This document shows positions 36,815 to 45,809 of a DNA stretch of 64,000 bases, one piece after another (within the stretch, counting starts at the first letter, position 1; each line of letters starts with the position of its first letter). The position numbers and the translations under genes are program-made. Below the pieces are notes generated by a model that saw nothing but the letters and a program-made list of their open reading frames with translations, ran no database searches and was not told the origin of the DNA. This DNA comes from Deltaproteobacteria bacterium (lineage in GTDB: Bacteria > JADJOY01), in the NCBI GenBank assembly GCA_016713535.1, contig JADJOY010000020.1:124001-188000 (forward strand). The letters run 5' to 3'.

Positions 36815-39391
36815 ATGAAGCCCGCAGGATCGCTCGCCAGCGCCTCCATCCCCATCGACGGGGCCTCTTCCCGTCAGCTCCGCATGTACGCGTTCGGACA
36901 CCGCGAGGATGCCGAGGTGATCGCGCTGGTGCACCGCGAGCCGGGCGACGCGAGCGACACCGCGCTGGTGCGCATGCACAGCGCCTGCTTCACGGGCGAC
37001 GTCCTCGGATCGTTGCGCTGCGATTGCGGCGAGCAGCTGGCCACCGCGATCCACGAGATCCAGCGCTCCCCGTTCGGCGTGCTGATCTACTTCCTCACCC
37101 ACGAAGGACGCGGCATCGGGCTGGTGAACAAGCTACGCGCCTACCAGCTCCAGGACGACGGCCTCGACACGGTGCAGGCCAACCTGGCGCTCGGGCTGCC
37201 GCAGGACACCCGCAGCTTCGCGGCGGCCGCCGAGATCCTGCGCAGCCTCGGCGCGCGCCGGGTGCGGATCCTCACCAACAACCCGGCCAAGGTCCGCGCG
37301 CTCGAGGAAACCGGCATCGAGGTCGCGGAGGTGGTTCCGCTGAGCGTGGTGGCGAACCGCTACAACGCGGGCTACTTGGAGGCCAAGCGCCTCCACTTCG
37401 GGCACTGGGTGCCGCCGCTCGTGTCCGAGGCGCCGGGTGCGGGCGTGGCGGCGCCGGTCTCCATCGCGCAGGCGCGACGGCGTTCCGGGGGGCGGGCACG
37501 GAGGGCCGACGCCCCCCCGATCGCCGATGCGCACGAGTTCACCCGTCACCGCGGTCCCGTCACCGGGGTCGCGTCGGTCCCCGGAACCGACTGGATCGCG
37601 TCGGTCGCCTACGACGGGGCCGTCGGGCTCTTCGACGTCGCGAGCGGCGCGGTCGAGCTGCTCGGGTATCACGAGCACCTCGCCAACGGCATCAGCGCCG
37701 ACCCGCGCGGCGGGCGGATCGCCACGTGCGGCGCGGACTACACCGTGCGCATCTGGGACGTCGCGGCGCGCAAGCTCGAGCGCGTGCTCCTCGGCCACTC
37801 CGACGACGTCGAAGCGTTCGTGTTCATCGACGGCAAGTTCGGCGCGTCCGCCTCGCGCGACCGCCGCATCGTGCTGTGGAACCTCGAGACCGGCGCGATC
37901 GTGGACGTGCTCGAAGGACACGAGAAAGACGTGCTCTCGCTCGCCTGCCACGGAGATCTGCTGCTCTCCTCCGGTGACGACACGACGTTGCGCGCGTGGG
38001 ACCTCCGCACCGGGCAACAAAGGCGGGTGTTCGGCCCGTTCGCGGTGGAGACCGATACCTGCGCCATCGATCCCGTCCACGACCGCCTGGTGCTCGGTTG
38101 CGACGACGGCGCGATCCGCGTCTTTTCGCTGGAGCGCGGCGAGCTGACCCAGGAGATCGCCGCCCACACCGTGGGCATCAAGAAGGTCTCGGTATCGACC
38201 GCCACCGGCGAGATCGTGTCGGGCGCCTACGACCAGCGCGTGGTCGTGTGGACCTGGGTCGGGGATCGCCTGGAGCGACGGCTCGAGGTCAGCTCGAGCC
38301 CGATGCCGTGGGAGCGCACGCTCACGTGGTCGAACGACGGACGGCGGCTCCTCGGCGGCACCTTCGATGGGACCGTGCTGGCGTGGGACGCCGCCGACGG
38401 TCGGCTGATCCGCCACATCGGGGCCGGGGCCGCTCCCGAGGGCAACGCCTGCTTCAACGACGTCGCCGCGTCGAGCGGCGGAGTGCTTGCACTGGTCTCC
38501 GACGATGGCCACGTGCGCGCGGCCTCCATCGACGGCACCACCATGGGCTGGCGGGCGGAGGCCGAGCCGGCCACAGGTCGCACCCTGATGAACGGGGTCG
38601 CGATCGACCCGAGCGGACGCTTCGTCGTCGGCGGCACCCACGATCACGCCATCCACGTCTGGGAGCTCGAAGGTGGGCGGCTGCGCTCGCGAGCGCACGC
38701 CGCGCTCGGGCACGGTCCGATCAACTCGATCCAGATCCGCGCCGGCGATGGTGAGCCGGAGGCGTTCGTCGGTTGCTACAGCGGCCACGTCGTGCGCGCC
38801 GGGCTCGATGGCTCCATCCATGGGCACCTGCGCTGCCACGACGGCGCCGTGAAGGCCGTCCGCCTCCATCCGACCCTTCCGCTGGGGTTGAGCTGCGCCG
38901 CCGACGGCACCTTGCACGCATGGAACTTCGATGGACACATCCGGCAGCGCTACCTCGGGCACCGCGCCATCATCAACGACCTGGACGTCGAGCCGAGCGC
39001 CGAGCGCGTGGCGAGCGTGGGGCGGGACTTCGCGCTCAACGTCTTCGATCTCGATCGCGGTACGTTGCTCGAGTCGTTCGACCTCGGGCGACGCTCACTC
39101 AAGTGCGTGTGCTTCTTCGACGCCTCGACGGTGCTGATCGGTGACTACTGGGGCGAGGTGATCCGCGTCTCGCTCGAAACCCGCGAGGTGCGCCGGCTGC
39201 GGGTGGCCGGAAACGGGCTCAGCGCGATCAAGCGCGCGGGTGACCGGGTGGTGACTTGCTCCTATGACGGGGGCGTCTACTTGCTCGATCCGGCGCGGCT
39301 CGAGGTGATCACGGTCCTGCGCGGCATGCGACAGCGGCTCGACGAGCCCGAGGCCGAGATCGTCGCCCCCCGGACCCGGGTCGCGATGTGA
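36815..39391 (+). CDS. GTP cyclohydrolase II domain fused to a double WD40 propeller (ToxB-ToxC-like)
   Basis: The ATG at 36815 has GGAGGAAGA 4-5 bases upstream, although the same frame is open far upstream. Residues 1-200 are GTP cyclohydrolase II (RibA): VRMHSACFTGDVLGSLRCDC with the three zinc cysteines, YFLTHEGRGIGLVNKLRAYQ, LDTVQANLALGLPQDTRSF, and ILTNNPAKVRALEETGIEV. It opens the GTP imidazole ring to the pyrimidine precursor of flavins and deazaflavin- or toxoflavin-type compounds. Residues ~240-858 hold 13-14 WD40 blades (e.g. HEHLANGISADPRGGRIATC; ATCGADYTVRIWDV). In toxoflavin clusters toxB (cyclohydrolase) and toxC (WD-repeat) are separate adjacent genes. Here they form one polypeptide. 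Confidence 0.85.
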   Translation: MKPAGSLASASIPIDGASSRQLRMYAFGHREDAEVIALVHREPGDASDTALVRMHSACFTGDVLGSLRCDCGEQLATAIHEIQRSPFGVLIYFLTHEGRGIGLVNKLRAYQLQDDGLDTVQANLALGLPQDTRSFAAAAEILRSLGARRVRILTNNPAKVRALEETGIEVAEVVPLSVVANRYNAGYLEAKRLHFGHWVPPLVSEAPGAGVAAPVSIAQARRRSGGRARRADAPPIADAHEFTRHRGPVTGVASVPGTDWIASVAYDGAVGLFDVASGAVELLGYHEHLANGISADPRGGRIATCGADYTVRIWDVAARKLERVLLGHSDDVEAFVFIDGKFGASASRDRRIVLWNLETGAIVDVLEGHEKDVLSLACHGDLLLSSGDDTTLRAWDLRTGQQRRVFGPFAVETDTCAIDPVHDRLVLGCDDGAIRVFSLERGELTQEIAAHTVGIKKVSVSTATGEIVSGAYDQRVVVWTWVGDRLERRLEVSSSPMPWERTLTWSNDGRRLLGGTFDGTVLAWDAADGRLIRHIGAGAAPEGNACFNDVAASSGGVLALVSDDGHVRAASIDGTTMGWRAEAEPATGRTLMNGVAIDPSGRFVVGGTHDHAIHVWELEGGRLRSRAHAALGHGPINSIQIRAGDGEPEAFVGCYSGHVVRAGLDGSIHGHLRCHDGAVKAVRLHPTLPLGLSCAADGTLHAWNFDGHIRQRYLGHRAIINDLDVEPSAERVASVGRDFALNVFDLDRGTLLESFDLGRRSLKCVCFFDASTVLIGDYWGEVIRVSLETREVRRLRVAGNGLSAIKRAGDRVVTCSYDGGVYLLDPARLEVITVLRGMRQRLDEPEAEIVAPRTRVAM

Positions 39392-39443
39392 CGAGCGAGC
39401 GGCCCATCCCCCACGCTCCCGCGCGGACGCGAGACCCACGCCG

Positions 39444-41054
39444 ATGAACGTGCTGATGCTCTACCCCAAGTTCTCGGCGGGCTGGCTTCGCTATGGCGAG
39501 GAGGCGCGACGCAAGGTCGTGGGAAGGCCCGGCCTCCCGCCGCTCGGGCTCGTCACCCTCGCGAGCTACTTGCCGGACGATTTCCGGCTGCGGCTGATCG
39601 ATCGCAACCTGGACGAGGTGCGGGAGGCCGACTGGGCCTGGGCCGACCTCGTGTTCGTGAGCTGGATGTTCGGCATCCAGGAGGACGACTACGCGGCTTG
39701 CCGCGATGCGGCTCGGCGCCACGGCAAGGGGCTCGCCGTCGGCGGCGCTCACCGCGTCGACGTACCCGAACGCCTCGAGCGCGAGGCCGACTGGGTGTGC
39801 ATCGGCGAGGGAGAGCCCGTGATCGACGCGATGGTCGCAGACATCCGCGCGGGACGGCGCGGGCGCCGCTACGGACCCGAGCGCTTCGACCTGAGCCGTT
39901 CGCGTGTTCCTCGATTCGAGCTGCTGCGCAAGCCCAACCGCTATGCGATGCACGCGTTGCAGTTCTCGCGCGGTTGCCCGTTCCGGTGCGAGTTCTGCGA
40001 CATCCCCGACAATTTCGGGCGTGTGCCACGCACCAAGGATCCACGGCAGATGCTCGACGAGCTGTCCGCCCTGCGCGCCAGCGGCTACCTGGGAATGATC
40101 TTCTGGGTCGACGACAACTTCATCGGCCATCCCAACGCGGCCCGCGCGATGCTCGGCGAGGTGGCGAGCTGGAACGAGCGCAACGGCCACCCGTTCTTCT
40201 ATTACACGCAGGCCACGCTCAACCTCGCCGACCACCCGGACCTGCTGGAGGCGATGTCCACGGGCGGCTTCCAGTTCGTGTTCTTCGGCATCGAGAGCGC
40301 GGAGGCGGAGCAGCTCGCGATCACCAAGAAGAGCCAGAACCTGAGGCGCGACCCGCTCGAGCGGCTGGCCCGCATCCGCGCCGCCGGCATCCATCCGTTC
40401 GCCGGCTTCATCGTCGGCTTCGACGGCGAGACCGAGGGGATCTTCCGCGCGCAGCGCGACTTCATCCAGCGCACCGGCATCGGACACGTCACGATGAGCC
40501 TGCTCGACGCACGTCCCAACACGCCGCTGCGCCGACGGCTGGTGAGCGAGGGACGGCTCGTCGACGGGCACCCGACCGCGGTTCCGCCGATCAACTTCAT
40601 CCCCAAGGGAGAGCTCACCAAGCGCCAGCTCCTCGAAGGCTACGCGTGGCTGATGAAGGAGATCTACGATCCCGACAACTTCTTCCCGCGCATCACGGAA
40701 GCGATCTGCCACACTCGCCGCCGGCCGGCGCTGCAGGCGGCGCTCCAGCGCTGGTACGGGATCCCGATCTTCCTCCGCTTGGTCCTGCGCCTCGGGCTTC
40801 TCGCCCCCACCGGCAAGCGTGCCTTCTGGAGGGCGCTCGTGACGATCATGCGGCGCAACCCGGTGGCGGTGGACAACTTCGTGGTCGACTCGATCGCCTA
40901 TTACGACGCGCACCTGGGTGCCCAGACCATCGAGGAGGTGGTCCGCGAGCATCTCGCCAGCCCACGGCCGACGGATGTGCTCGACGAGGTCGTGCCTCCC
41001 GGCTGGGTCGGCGCCTGGCCGTCCGCTTCGTCGACGGCGGCGAGCGTGGGATGA
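39444..41054 (+). CDS. B12-binding radical SAM protein with DUF4070-type C terminus
   Basis: This 536-residue protein has an N-terminal cobalamin-binding-like region (MNVLMLYPKFSAGWLRYG; DLVFVSWMFGIQ; GLAVGGAHRVDV). The radical SAM cluster is in SRGCPFRCEFCDIPDNFG (CxxxCxxC). IFWVDDNFIGHP, VFFGIESAEAEQLAITKKSQ and FAGFIVGFDGETEG follow in the order typical of hopanoid methylases (HpnP/HpnR) and related enzymes with a DUF4070-like end. Likely reactions are methylation of an unactivated carbon or a ring rearrangement. Substrate unknown. In this cluster it could modify the prenyl chain or the heterocycle. The gap from the upstream gene is 52 bases. Confidence 0.88.
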   Translation: MNVLMLYPKFSAGWLRYGEEARRKVVGRPGLPPLGLVTLASYLPDDFRLRLIDRNLDEVREADWAWADLVFVSWMFGIQEDDYAACRDAARRHGKGLAVGGAHRVDVPERLEREADWVCIGEGEPVIDAMVADIRAGRRGRRYGPERFDLSRSRVPRFELLRKPNRYAMHALQFSRGCPFRCEFCDIPDNFGRVPRTKDPRQMLDELSALRASGYLGMIFWVDDNFIGHPNAARAMLGEVASWNERNGHPFFYYTQATLNLADHPDLLEAMSTGGFQFVFFGIESAEAEQLAITKKSQNLRRDPLERLARIRAAGIHPFAGFIVGFDGETEGIFRAQRDFIQRTGIGHVTMSLLDARPNTPLRRRLVSEGRLVDGHPTAVPPINFIPKGELTKRQLLEGYAWLMKEIYDPDNFFPRITEAICHTRRRPALQAALQRWYGIPIFLRLVLRLGLLAPTGKRAFWRALVTIMRRNPVAVDNFVVDSIAYYDAHLGAQTIEEVVREHLASPRPTDVLDEVVPPGWVGAWPSASSTAASVG

Positions 41055-41091
41055 ACACCTTGGACGAGACGGCTAGGCTCCCGAGCGCGCC

Positions 41092-42186
41092 ATGAAGACG
41101 GCTCATTTCCATCCCTCGGGCGAGATCCGGGTCACCGAGATCCCGGAACCTCGGGCCACGGCCGGGACCGTGGTCCTGGAGGTTCGATCGGCCGGGATCT
41201 GCGGCTCGGATCTCCACTACCTTCACGGCAAGAACCCGTGGGGAAGCACGCTGAGCTGGCCGAGGCGCGCGGGCCACGAGCTCGCGGGCGTGATCGTCGA
41301 GGTCGGCCCCGAGGTCGTGGGGCTCGAGGTCGGCGATCGTGTGGGCGTGGAGCCGATGCACCTCGCTGCGTGCGGGCGCTGCGGGACGTGCCGCGAGGGC
41401 CACGGCCACGTCTGCCCGGATCGCGGGCTGGTCGACGGTCAGCGGTGGTCGAGCGCCGGCTTCTCCGAGCTCGACGTGGCGCTCGCGAGCCACGTGCATC
41501 GCCTGCCCGAGGGGCTCGGCTTCGACGCCGGGGCGCTCGCCGACGTCTACGCGTGCGGGGTCCACGCGCTCCACCGGGTGGCGGATCGGGACCTGCGGCG
41601 CGTGGCGATCGTGGGCTCGGGCGCGATCGCGCTGACTCTCGGCCAGCTCGCTCGAGCACGAGGCGCCGGCCTCGTCGCGATGGTGGCGCGCCGCGAGGCC
41701 GCCGCCGTCCGGGCTCGCGCCGCCGGGGCCGCTGACGTGACGATCGTCTCGAGTGACGCCGAGGAGAGCGGCGCGCGGGTTCGTGACCTGATGGCCGGGG
41801 TGGGGGCCGACGTGGTCTTCGAGACGGTCGGGGGCGAGGGACAGGCGCTCGACACGGCGATCGCATGCGCGGCCCCGCGAGCGACGGTGGTCGTCCTGGG
41901 TGCGTTCTGGGACGACGTTCGGCTGCGTTACGCGCTCGCCAACCGCAAGGAGCTCGACCTGCGCTTCAGCAACAGCTACGGCGAGTGGCAACAGGTCCGC
42001 GAATACGCGCTCGCCCTGGACGAGCTGGCGAGCGGACGCGTCGACGGCGCACCGCTCGTCACCCATCGCGTGCCCCTCGGCGAGATTCGCGCCGGTTTCG
42101 ACGCTGCGCTGGACCGACGGCGATCCGACGCGGTCAAGGTCATGGTGCATCCAACCGGCGGCATACCCTTCCAGGGGGCGCCGTGA
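41092..42186 (+). CDS. Zinc-dependent alcohol/polyol dehydrogenase (MDR family)
   Basis: This 364-residue medium-chain dehydrogenase has the catalytic zinc region AGICGSDLHYLHG and GHELAGVIVEVGPEV. The structural zinc cysteines are in CGRCGTCREGHGHVC (four Cys), and the Rossmann loop is VAIVGSGAIALTLGQLARA. It resembles sorbitol- or threonine-type dehydrogenases. It would oxidise an alcohol or reduce a ketone with NAD(P)H. The stop overlaps the GTG of the next dehydrogenase, so two MDR enzymes are made in tandem, consistent with two redox steps in one pathway. Confidence 0.92.
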   Translation: MKTAHFHPSGEIRVTEIPEPRATAGTVVLEVRSAGICGSDLHYLHGKNPWGSTLSWPRRAGHELAGVIVEVGPEVVGLEVGDRVGVEPMHLAACGRCGTCREGHGHVCPDRGLVDGQRWSSAGFSELDVALASHVHRLPEGLGFDAGALADVYACGVHALHRVADRDLRRVAIVGSGAIALTLGQLARARGAGLVAMVARREAAAVRARAAGAADVTIVSSDAEESGARVRDLMAGVGADVVFETVGGEGQALDTAIACAAPRATVVVLGAFWDDVRLRYALANRKELDLRFSNSYGEWQQVREYALALDELASGRVDGAPLVTHRVPLGEIRAGFDAALDRRRSDAVKVMVHPTGGIPFQGAP

Positions 42187-43205
42187 GCAACGCCCAGGTG
42201 CGCTTCGTGAGCCCCGGCCGGGTCGAGCTCGATCCTCGCCCGATCCCCGCGCCGGGGAGGGCGCAGGTGCTGATCCGGACGATCTGCTCGCTCATCAGCA
42301 CCGGAACCGAGACCACGCTGCTGGGAGGCGCTGACGGCCTCGGAGGCACGTGGTCGACCCTGGCGAGCTATCCCGCGACGCGGGCTATTGCAACGTGGGG
42401 CGGGGTGGTGGAGTGCGGCTCCAGCGTGGATGCGGGATGGCGAGGTCGGCTCGTCAGCAGCCACGCGCCCCACGGCGCATGGGTCACGATGGCGGTCGAC
42501 GAGCTACGCCCCGTCCCGGATGGCGTCGACGCCGAATCGGCCGCCTTCACCACGATTGCCGAGGTGGCGCTGAACGGGCTACGCCGCGGCGCCATCACCT
42601 GGGGTGAACGAGCCGTCGTGCTGGGCCTGGGGCTGGTCGGCCAGGTCACCGCGCGCGCGCTCGCCCTGGCCGGCGTACGGCCGGTGGTGGGGATCGACCG
42701 CGCGCGACCACGGCTCGGACGGTTGCCCACCACGGGTAGCTTCGTTCCCATCCATCCCGACGACGGCGAGCTGCTCGCGCGTCTACGCGCGGCGACCGGC
42801 GGCGAACTCTGCGACGCGGCCTTCGAGGTCTCGGGGTGCGCCGACGCGATCCACCTTCTCCCCCCGCTGTTGCGCGAGCAAGGCCGGCTCGTCGTGCTGA
42901 GCAGTCCGGTGGGTGAAACCCGGTTCGACTTCCACGACGCCTGCAACCGCACCAGCCTGTCGATCATCGGAGCGCACTATTTCTCGCATCCGCCGCGCGC
43001 CACGCCGGATGCGCCGTGGTCGGCGAAGCGCCACGCCGAAATCTTCCTCGGCGCCGTGGCGAGGGGCGATATCGAGGTCGCGAGCCTGGTCACCCACCGC
43101 GTGCCCGCGGCGCGGGCCGGCGACGCCTATCGCGCGCTGATCGAGGATCGCGAGGCGACGCTCGCGGTGATCCTGGACTGGCGCGAAGGATGGGACCGCG
43201 CATGA
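42183..43205 (+). CDS. Zinc-binding-type dehydrogenase lacking the zinc cysteines (MDR, BchC-like)
   Basis: This 340-residue MDR protein starts at a GTG (GTGA overlap). It has the MDR N-terminal fold with ICSLISTGTETTLLGG in place of the zinc-binding CxxCxxD segment. The nucleotide-binding loop is VVLGLGLVGQVTARALALAG, and FEVSGCADAIHLLPPLL follows. The pattern is like zinc-free members such as BchC-type dehydrogenases and related sugar-nucleotide enzymes. Cofactor binding is clear but substrate is unknown. Its stop overlaps the RibD-like start (ATGA). Confidence 0.85.
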   Translation: MSNAQVRFVSPGRVELDPRPIPAPGRAQVLIRTICSLISTGTETTLLGGADGLGGTWSTLASYPATRAIATWGGVVECGSSVDAGWRGRLVSSHAPHGAWVTMAVDELRPVPDGVDAESAAFTTIAEVALNGLRRGAITWGERAVVLGLGLVGQVTARALALAGVRPVVGIDRARPRLGRLPTTGSFVPIHPDDGELLARLRAATGGELCDAAFEVSGCADAIHLLPPLLREQGRLVVLSSPVGETRFDFHDACNRTSLSIIGAHYFSHPPRATPDAPWSAKRHAEIFLGAVARGDIEVASLVTHRVPAARAGDAYRALIEDREATLAVILDWREGWDRA

Positions 43206-44428
43206 TCCCGGCGGATCCCACGCGCCGAGCCAGCGCCGAGCTGCGCGAGGCGGGCCACGCCGACCCGGCGACCGGCGCCGAGGCCGGCGCGCTGGAGCCG
43301 GCGCGGGAGGCGCGCTATCGCGCGCTGCTCGGCGAGCTCGCGCGCGAGGCGCAGCAGTTCCGGTATCGAGTCGCGCCCAACCCATGCGTGGGCGCGGCTC
43401 TGCTCGATCACGACCAAGAGGTCGCGCGTGGCTTCCACACGGCCTGGGGCGGCCGCCACGCCGAGATCGAGGCGTTGCGCGTGCTCGAGACGAGCCGGGG
43501 TGCGGCGGGGCGCTTCGACACACTGGTGGTCACGCTCGAGCCATGTTCGAGCCACGGCAAGACCCCGCCGTGCGTGGACGCGGTGCTCGCCACGGGGGTG
43601 GAGCGGATCGTGATCGGCGGGCTCGATCCCGACCCTCGCCACCAGGGGCGAGGCGTCCGGATCCTACGAGGCGCGGGACGCGAGGTCGTGGTGCTGGACG
43701 GATCGGCATCGCTCGCGGAAGGGTCGGCTCACTTCCTCGCGTGGATCTCCCACCGGCGAATGTCGCGCGGTGCGCCCTGGACCATCGCCAAGTGGGCGCA
43801 GACGCGAAGTGGGCAGCTGTCCCCGCCGCTCGACGTGGGCGAGGGTCGATGGATCTCGAGCCCAGCAGCACGCGCCGAGGTCCAGCGCTGGCGCGGCGAG
43901 GTCGACGCGATCGTCACCGGGGTCGGCACGGTGCTCGCCGACGATCCACGGCTGAGCGTCCGCGGTCCCGAGCTCCCCACCTATCCACCCGCTCGCGTGG
44001 TGCTCGACTCGACGCTCCGGACACCCGCCACGGCGCGCCTCCTGGCACCACCGGCACCGGACGAACGCGCGGGGCCGGTGTTCGTCCTCACCGGTCGCGG
44101 CGCGGACCCAAGCAAGCGTCGCGAGCTCGAGGATCGCGGCGCGCACGTCGAGGAGATCGGCACCGCACCGGATGGGAAGCTTTCCCTCGAGGCCGCGCAG
44201 CGCTGGTTGTGGCGCCACTGCGTGCGGCGGATCCTGCTCGAGGCGGGCCCGGCGCTGCTCGAGCGGTGGATCGCCGAGGAGCGCGTCGATCAATGGCTCG
44301 TCTACGAAGGCGCGATCGAGGAGGGTCGCGGGCCTTCGCTCCGGCGCACCCTCGAATCGGCCCGCCTCCGCACCGTGCGGCGGCGCGAGCTGGGCGTCGA
44401 TACGGTGCTGGAGGCGTTCTCCGGGTGA
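43202..44428 (+). CDS. ribD: RibD-type bifunctional deaminase/reductase
   Basis: This 408-residue protein has two domains. The N-terminal deaminase (about 40-180) has the zinc motif GRHAEIEALRVL (HAE) and LEPCSSHGKTPPCVDAVL (PCxxxxxxxxC). The reductase (about 195-405) has WTIAKWAQTRSGQLS, VDAIVTGVGTVLADDPRLSV and ILLEAGPALLERW. Together they convert the GTP cyclohydrolase II product into the deaminated, reduced pyrimidine of riboflavin or toxoflavin synthesis (ToxE in tox clusters). An unusual ~40-residue Ala/Glu-rich N-terminal extension precedes the deaminase. No ribB, ribE or ribH genes lie nearby, which argues for a special pathway over plain riboflavin supply. Confidence 0.92.
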   Translation: MIPADPTRRASAELREAGHADPATGAEAGALEPAREARYRALLGELAREAQQFRYRVAPNPCVGAALLDHDQEVARGFHTAWGGRHAEIEALRVLETSRGAAGRFDTLVVTLEPCSSHGKTPPCVDAVLATGVERIVIGGLDPDPRHQGRGVRILRGAGREVVVLDGSASLAEGSAHFLAWISHRRMSRGAPWTIAKWAQTRSGQLSPPLDVGEGRWISSPAARAEVQRWRGEVDAIVTGVGTVLADDPRLSVRGPELPTYPPARVVLDSTLRTPATARLLAPPAPDERAGPVFVLTGRGADPSKRRELEDRGAHVEEIGTAPDGKLSLEAAQRWLWRHCVRRILLEAGPALLERWIAEERVDQWLVYEGAIEEGRGPSLRRTLESARLRTVRRRELGVDTVLEAFSG

Positions 44429-44462
44429 CCTCGATCCTGCCTTCGTGGCACTCGGCGCACGG

Positions 44463-45164
44463 ATGACCTCACGCGACGACATCGCGCTTCGCGAATCCGG
44501 CTACGTGGGCCGTGCTCAGGAGCTCGGCTACGGGCTCGCGGCGCCGCTCTACGATCTCATCGTCGGGTTCATGCTGCTGCCCGTCGGTGGCCCCGGCGCC
44601 TGGCGCCGCCAGGTAACAGGCTGGCTCGATGCCCGCGAGAGCCAGCAAGTCCTGTCACTCGGCTGCGGCACCGGCGCCGCCGAGCGCGCGATCCTGCGCG
44701 CCGCTCCGAGCGCCCACGTCACGGCGATCGATCTCGGCGCAGGACAGATCGCGATGGCGAAGCGACGCGATCCGGAGAGACGCATCGACTATCGGGTGGG
44801 AAACGCCGCCGCGACTGGGCTCGAGTCCGGCCGATTCGACCGTGTGCTCATCGGCGGCGCGCTCCACGAGATGCCGCGCGCCCTCAGGATCGCGGTGCTC
44901 CGGGAAGCCCGCCGGGTCTGCCATCCAGAAGGGCGCGTGCTCGCGGTCGAGCCGACGCGGACCGCGACGCGCTGGTCGGCCCTGTGGCGAAGCGCGTGGC
45001 TCTTCCTGTGGATTCCCGGCAACCCGGAAGCCGCGACCATCCGCGACCTGATCGGGAGCGGTCTGGCGAACGAGATGGCCGAGGCTGGCCTCTCCGTGCT
45101 CGAACGCCACGTCTCCACGCCCGACTGGTTCGAGGGCCTGGTGGCGGCACCGCGCGCCGGTTGA
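44463..45164 (+). CDS. Class I SAM-dependent methyltransferase
   Basis: This 233-residue methyltransferase has motif I VLSLGCGTGAAERAILRAAP, acidic motif II VTAIDLGAGQIAMAKRRD, FDRVLIGGALHEMPRALRIA and CHPEGRVLAVEPTRTATRWS. The fold is UbiE/Methyltransf_11-like. A helical hydrophobic segment after the core (ALWRSAWLFLWIPG) suggests a lipid-like or membrane-near substrate. As the last gene of the cluster it is the natural candidate for a ToxA-like N-methylation, or for methylation of a prenylated aromatic ring. Which one cannot be decided from sequence. Confidence 0.88.
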   Translation: MTSRDDIALRESGYVGRAQELGYGLAAPLYDLIVGFMLLPVGGPGAWRRQVTGWLDARESQQVLSLGCGTGAAERAILRAAPSAHVTAIDLGAGQIAMAKRRDPERRIDYRVGNAAATGLESGRFDRVLIGGALHEMPRALRIAVLREARRVCHPEGRVLAVEPTRTATRWSALWRSAWLFLWIPGNPEAATIRDLIGSGLANEMAEAGLSVLERHVSTPDWFEGLVAAPRAG

Positions 45165-45809
45165 AGTGTGCTCCGTCGGTCAGGGCTTCGGCGGTGTACG
45201 CCTGAGCCCTCGTAGCGAACGGAAACCTCCGTCGTCTTGCGGCGCGCGATGGAACACCCTCGTCCAAGCGGCGCCCCGGTGCGGGCTCGCCTGGGCGCAT
45301 CGGTTCGGACGGGTTCGATCCGAGGGGGCGTCCTATCGAGAATCAGGACCACCTTGCCTCGGCGGCCAGGTCTCAGCGAACGCTCGCCTCGCGCATGGCG
45401 CTCGCGCGGCGTCCCCGCCACCCTGATGAGCGTTGACGGCCGCCGATCGCTCGTGAGTCGCCACCGATTCCCCCGGTCGTAACCGATCGCGGTCTCGGCC
45501 CGATGCACGGGAACCGTACGTCACGACCCGACCCCCGACCGCTACCGACTCGTAACGAAGACGCGATCCAAGGCTCCGACCGCGGCTCTCGTGGGGGCTC
45601 GGAACTCCGCCGCACGGGGGCGGGCTCGCAGCGCCGACGGCGCGAATCCCTGTCGTTTGCGCCCGCCACCCGAACCACCCCAGAATCGCGCTCGCCACCG
45701 GGGTAGGGCCCCTACCTTGCAACGCGTCATCGCGGCCCGTCCGCCGCGATGAGCTGAAACGCCGCTGGAACGGGACGCGAAGGATCACTCGAGCAGCGAG
45801 GTCACGACC
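45165..45809. other. 645-base intergenic region before the cytochrome operon
   Basis: No conserved protein can be read on either strand, and codon patterns look random. It separates the biosynthetic cluster from the electron-transfer genes and probably holds the terminator of one and the promoter of the other, but no clear hairpin or promoter motif was found. AGGTCACGACC lies just before the ATG at 45810. Confidence 0.4.

Noticed and set aside
32578-45164. Bacteriochlorophyll biosynthesis cluster (BchG/BchP/BchE/BchC-like members)
   Set aside because: No Mg-chelatase, BchM/BchL/N/B or reaction-centre genes are present. The prenyltransferase is closer to quinone types, and GTP cyclohydrolase II and RibD do not belong to that pathway.
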